The notes under the pieces are model-generated. The model saw nothing but the letters and a program-made list of their open reading frames with translations, was not told the DNA's origin and did no database searches. Source: Aralia elata (Eukaryota; Streptophyta; Magnoliopsida; Apiales; Araliaceae). From it: a stretch of 64,000 bases of DNA. The stretch spans positions 949,700-1,013,699 of the forward strand of contig CM068385.1 of NCBI GenBank assembly GCA_034770075.1. Reading direction: 5' to 3'. The number at the start of each line of letters is the position of its first letter. The first letter of the stretch is position 1. Below are positions 63,137 through 64,000 of this stretch, piece after piece. The translations under genes and the position numbers were made by a program.

Positions 63137-64000
63137 CTGGAAATGGAATACCAACCCCATCAAGAAATGATAAAATATTGCATACCATAAACTAAGACTT
63201 ATGATATTTGTTTCTATGAAAACTTCAATAATGTATACTCTCTCCGTTCCCCCACCCCCCAGCCCCACCCCCACGTGCGGGGGTGGAGGGAGAAGCATTT
63301 GCCATTTTTCTTTGTTCCAAAATAAGAGTCCCATTTTTCTTGATACTTGTATACAAAGACACAATGTCTTCAGGTTTATTATCACAATTTTGTTATGATG
63401 CCACCAGTACTAAATTAACACTCAATAAACTTAGGGGTAGACATGGTACAAAAATATATCCTTAGTTCTTAATTTTTGCAAATGGGGTTTCTTTTTGTGG
63501 AATGGAGGGAGTATCATCTATTCATCTTCTGATAAATATCAGTAGTTAATAACAACTAAATGAAATAGAAAAAGTATATCCCACGTGAATGAAAGGGGAA
63601 CCAGTAAACTGAAAATTCAAGTTCTTAAGGAAGATTCCCCTTCAATCCATGAATGAAGACAGGTGAATCATTCAGATTATGATAGACTAACAAAGATCGT
63701 TCTTCAACAACAGGTGTATCATTCTAATTTTGATCCGCACTTGAGTTATTCACTCCTTGAAATTCTTTTCACAGGGTTCTGCATCTTTTGGTCCTCATTT
63801 GAGATATGAGATTGGGGCAGGTCTTCATAGTTCAGATTCATTTTGGGAAGACACTTGGATGTGTTAGGTTCAGTTTTCCTGGGTTCTACTAGTCTTTTCC
63901 GCATATCTACTTAGCAAAATGCTCACATTTTAAAATTTATTTTTCATAAGGGCTTTGTAGAGATTGGAGAAGAGCTACACTTTCTTAAGCACCTGTTTTT
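63137..64000 (-). other. TASH3 intron at window edge
   Basis: This is upstream (5') of the first visible TASH3 exon and presumably intronic. It contains a MITE and otherwise nothing that I can recognise as coding. Confidence 0.5.
63238..63511. mobile_element. Stowaway-like MITE
   Basis: The left end is CTCTCTCCGTTCC and the right end GGAATGGAGGGAG, flanked by TA at 63236-63237 and 63512-63513. The interior includes a C-rich/G-rich inverted stretch (CCACCCCC...GGGGGTGG). Confidence 0.75.

Overview
The window reads as nuclear DNA of a eudicot. It is AT-rich, its genes are split by GT-AG introns, and transposable elements fill both the introns and the spaces between genes. A CYP716A-type triterpene oxidase array suggests a triterpenoid-producing plant. 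An asterid, possibly Lamiales, is my guess only and was not tested.

Four single-copy housekeeping or signalling genes frame the window. The 3' part of a TORTIFOLIA1/SPIRAL2-like microtubule-associated protein gene lies at 104-6937 (+). A complete RLCK-VII kinase gene resembling PBL17 lies at 12590-8153 (-). A complete prefoldin subunit 1 gene lies at 16510-19845 (+). The 3' half of a TASH3 (TPLATE complex, SH3 domain) gene lies at 63136-55053 (-) and continues past the right edge. From memory, the Arabidopsis homologues of these four genes lie close together on chromosome 2 (about At2g07170 to At2g07360), so this looks like a conserved gene neighbourhood. An intact tRNA-Leu(CAA) follows the prefoldin gene.

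Between the prefoldin and TASH3 genes sits a 31-kb locus with two almost identical intact CYP716A genes (25362-28029 and 41768-50856). Each is followed by the 3' remnant of a second, different CYP716A copy (38219-38273 and 52725-52961). The repeat order gene-remnant-gene-remnant, together with duplicated flanks, points to tandem duplication of an ancestral two-gene unit. CYP716A enzymes of this type usually oxidise C-28 of amyrin or lupeol scaffolds to give oleanolic, ursolic or betulinic acid.

Mobile DNA explains most of the remaining sequence. A non-coding LTR family occupies introns of both the TORTIFOLIA-like and TASH3 genes. A 6.4-kb nested LTR insertion expands intron 1 of the second CYP gene, and the first CYP gene preserves the empty site. 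A 10-kb stack (chromovirus-like LTR and gag fragment, Copia LTR, and a decayed PIF/Harbinger transposon) separates the first CYP gene from its pseudogene remnant. Several MITEs, foldback elements, microsatellites, a mitochondrial-type tRNA-fMet relic and a tRNA-Arg-like relic complete the inventory. I found no CRISPR array or operon, and nothing that looks like a wholly new system. The most interesting locus is the recently duplicated, TE-remodelled CYP716A pair.
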